Positions 61,524 through 64,000 of a stretch of 64,000 nt of DNA are shown one piece after another. The stretch is from NCBI GenBank assembly GCA_905250025.1, contig CAJNOJ010000116.1, positions 1-64,000 of the forward strand. The letters are read 5' to 3'. Origin of the DNA: Adineta ricciae (Eukaryota > Rotifera > Eurotatoria > Adinetida > Adinetidae). Each line of letters starts with the position of its first letter. The first letter of the stretch is position 1. Under the pieces are notes generated by a model. That model had not been told where the DNA came from and did not search any database. It saw nothing but the letters and a program-made list of their open reading frames with translations. The position numbers and the translations under genes were made by a program.

Positions 61524-64000
61524 ATGAGCAACGAAATCAAAGATAATGAGGAGATTCATTCCGATAAGGAGAATAGCCATGAAGTTTCGCAAGAGAACGA
61601 GCAATCAGTGTCAATCGAAAATGGTCAAATAGAAGAGACAACTACTGCACAACCAACAGATGAGCGCGATCATCAAACAGAAATTGAATCTGAAAATCCT
61701 GAACTTGCAAAAGAAGCAACGTTTACCGATGTCGATATCGACAAAACAGAGGAGGAAAACAAAGAAGATAACATAGAAGAACATGATCAATCAACATCGC
61801 AACCCCCAGCTCCTTCCGAAGAACACTCATCAATCGAAGAGAATACATCAGAAGCAGTGCCGCTCCCTGAAGAAAATCAACCAGCAGAACCAGTGCAATC
61901 AGAGAACTCATCAGCTCTACTTACAGCGGAAGAAGATTCATCTACAGTAACCGCAACTGAAAAGAATGAAACACCTGTCGTTCGTATACAATCTCAACAA
62001 TCAAATGGATCCGATGATGCCAATCATCTTCTACAAACGATAGCAGACAAATCGAATAAGGAAGCAAGTTCTGCTATCTTAAACACAGTAAGTGCCTACT
62101 TTCCTCAAGTACAATTATTTCATCGAATGACGTCTGCTTTCTTCTAGCTTGTCGAAGGTGATTTCGATTTGGATAAAAATTATATTATACAAAAGCCGAG
62201 GAATTTAACTGAATTATTCGCTGTTTTCAATAAAATGTCTTCATCGCTACAAGCTGAACTGCTCAGTGTGCTAATTGGTATAATGCGCAAGAGTGAACGA
62301 AATCTTCTAGCATCCGTTGATGCTCAAATCTATGGGAAAGTCTTAGAAGTGTTGAATGAAACAGATGACGACGTAGTTGCTGATCTCTTAGTAGATATTC
62401 TTACAGTTTTAACGTCATTAACCATCAATGTTCACGAATTGAAACTTCTTCTACGCTATTTGAAAACTGAAAATCGTGTTTGGGTATATGAAACTCTCTC
62501 TCTCTCGCTTTTCTTTTTTACTAAACCAATTCTGATATATTTAGAAAAAGCATGCAGTTAAATTGTTGAATATCTTCAAAAATCTCCCACATCGACATGG
62601 ACCTGATGAATTTTTTAATTTTCCTGGTCGAAATGGTTCCGGTATTGTTCTACCACCCATCAAAACATGGCCATATCAGAATGGCTTCACCATTACAACA
62701 TGGTTTCGTATTGATCCCGTGGCAAATAGTGTCATCGAAAAGGAAAAACCTTATCTCTACTGGTTTTGTACATCGAAAGGTCATGGTTACACCGCACATT
62801 TCGTCGGCAATTGTCTCGTCATTTCATATTCGAAATTAAAAGAAAAAGCGTTTCAACATTGCATCCAATATGAATTCAAACCTCGAGAAGTATGTTGAAA
62901 GAAGTTTTCGTTCGAGTCATATGCTGTTTTTCTTTAGTGGTACATGATTTCCTTCGCACATCAATATCAACGTTGGGGCAAAAGTAGTATTCATTGTTAC
63001 ATCAATGGCCAACTCGTGTCGAATGCCTATTTTCCTTGGAGTATCGAAAGCGGTGATCTGTTTGATAAGTGTTACATCGGTTGTACACCTGATCGCAATG
63101 ATTTAACAAGTTTCTCTGGTCAATTATCTACGTTTTATCTGTTTAGCATCTATTTGGACGCAATGATTATTCAAGGTTTATATAAACTAGGACCGGCATA
63201 TAAAAATCAACTTAAATTCGAAAATGAAAGTGCACATGTTTTATCTGAAGCACAACGTAAAGCGATGTACGATGGCAAGTTGATGAATTCAATCGTCTTT
63301 AATTACAATCCCATAGCGTGCGAAGAACAACTCGTTCTCCAGGCAGGACCGAAAATGAATGTTTCACATTTTGTTCACACGGCTCATGCGCAAATGTTAA
63401 GCAATGTTCGATCGGTCATCACACATTCGATCTATTCGACATTGCACTCCGTTGGCGGTATACAAGTCTTCTTTCCACTGTTTGGTCAGATTGACCATCA
63501 GCAGACCGATGGATCGACCAATTACAATGTGTGTGGTATTCTTCTGACAACTTTGTGTGAATTAATTGAACGATCATACACGATTCAACATCAAATGTTG
63601 AATTCGAAAGGTTTTCTTGCAATTGGATATCATCTTGAAAAGGTATTCGTAGAAAAAAGATTCATCCTTCGTTGTAAATATTGATTCTATGACAGGAGAA
63701 AAGGGTAAATAGTTGTGAATGAAAGGAAAAGTACTTAAGGGTAAAGTTCAAGGCGAATGAAAATGATGAGTAACAAGAATCAATAGAATCGAAAAGAAAT
63801 TTCGTTGTTCGATTCAAAATGTAAACAATTTTAGGCATCAAAACAACATATTAATATGGATGTTCTCAATTCTCTCATCTCTTTAACAACGTTCTTTGTC
63901 AAAATTCAAAGCAAAAATAGTCCCTTGCTGCTCAAACAATTATTTGTTCATATATTTTTCAATCCAGGCATCTGGATCTACTGTTCAGTCGACGTAAGAG
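61524..64000 (+). CDS. NBEA: Neurobeachin/LRBA-type BEACH protein, 5' part
   Basis: Five exons lie in the window (61524-62087, 62148-62483, 62545-62889, 62938-63642, 63835-63993); the last ends at a GTAAGAG donor and the gene runs off the right edge. The first about 185 residues are acidic, Glu/Ser/Asn-rich and disordered. Then comes an armadillo-like segment, followed by the concanavalin-A-like (LamG) domain with [59 protein letters not shown] and [10 protein letters not shown]. Next is [15 protein letters not shown] ... [12 protein letters not shown] and the start of the following helical region. These blocks match NBEA/LRBA. Such proteins act as AKAP-like scaffolds in post-Golgi membrane traffic and receptor sorting. 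The PH-BEACH-WD40 part should lie beyond 64000. Confidence 0.93.

Noticed and set aside
1..64000. tRNA, rRNA, CRISPR, telomeric repeat or transposon remnants
   Set aside because: I looked for cloverleaf B-box motifs, spliced-leader-like sequence, repeat arrays, terminal inverted repeats and transposase or reverse transcriptase motifs and saw none; a tRNAscan, Infernal and repeat-library search would be decisive.

Overview
The window is metazoan nuclear DNA. Genes are split by many short GT-AG introns (mostly 45-70 nt), the DNA is AT-rich, and the gene set is animal: FoxQ2, KIF17-type kinesin, RSU1, a four-domain sodium channel, protocadherin and neurobeachin. Tight packing, a bacterial-type glycoside hydrolase pair with animal-style secretion features, a fungal-type phosphoribosyltransferase, and splice acceptors abutting start codons (as expected for spliced-leader trans-splicing) together point to a rotifer, most likely a bdelloid. 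That assignment is inference; no diagnostic marker such as a spliced-leader RNA or telomere repeat was seen. Exon boundaries below were worked out by hand from reading frame, GT/AG sites and family conservation, and every multi-exon model listed closes in phase.

Layout. 0.5-1.7 kb: FoxQ2 (+). 3.2-6.7 kb: OSM-3/KIF17 kinesin (-), with a fungal-type purine phosphoribosyltransferase (+) inside one intron. 7.6-8.7 kb: B-box protein (-) whose second exon adds a Cys-rich tail. 9.4-11.0 kb: RSU1 (-), with a small membrane-protein gene (+) inside an intron. 11.5-14.1 kb: UBAP2L/Lingerer homologue (-), divergently paired with a DAZ/Boule-like RRM gene (+, 14.9-16.0 kb). 16.6-19.1 kb: secreted protein with an NHL-like propeller (-). 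22.6-24.2 kb: unknown Ser/Thr-rich protein (+). 25.1-26.3 kb: four-pass membrane protein (-). 28.6-35.5 kb: 28-exon NaV1-type sodium channel (+). 39.2-41.4 kb: protocadherin-like protein (+). 45.1-49.5 kb: SEC24 (+). 50.1-53.3 kb: tandem GHL10-type glycoside hydrolases (+). 54.5-57.0 kb: MGAT4 (+). 57.5-60.9 kb: Integrator subunit 7 (+). 61.5 kb to the right edge: 5' part of a neurobeachin/LRBA gene (+).

Functionally this is an ordinary eukaryotic neighbourhood with no operon logic. Some themes recur: excitability and membrane traffic (NaV, SEC24, neurobeachin), cilia and adhesion (KIF17, RSU1, protocadherin), RNA regulation (UBAP2L, Boule-like, INTS7), and acquired enzymes (GHL10 pair, phosphoribosyltransferase). 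Three non-coding stretches of 3.5-3.8 kb (19.1-22.6, 35.5-39.2 and 41.4-45.1 kb) stand out against otherwise compact spacing. No rRNA, tRNA, CRISPR array or recognisable transposon was found.
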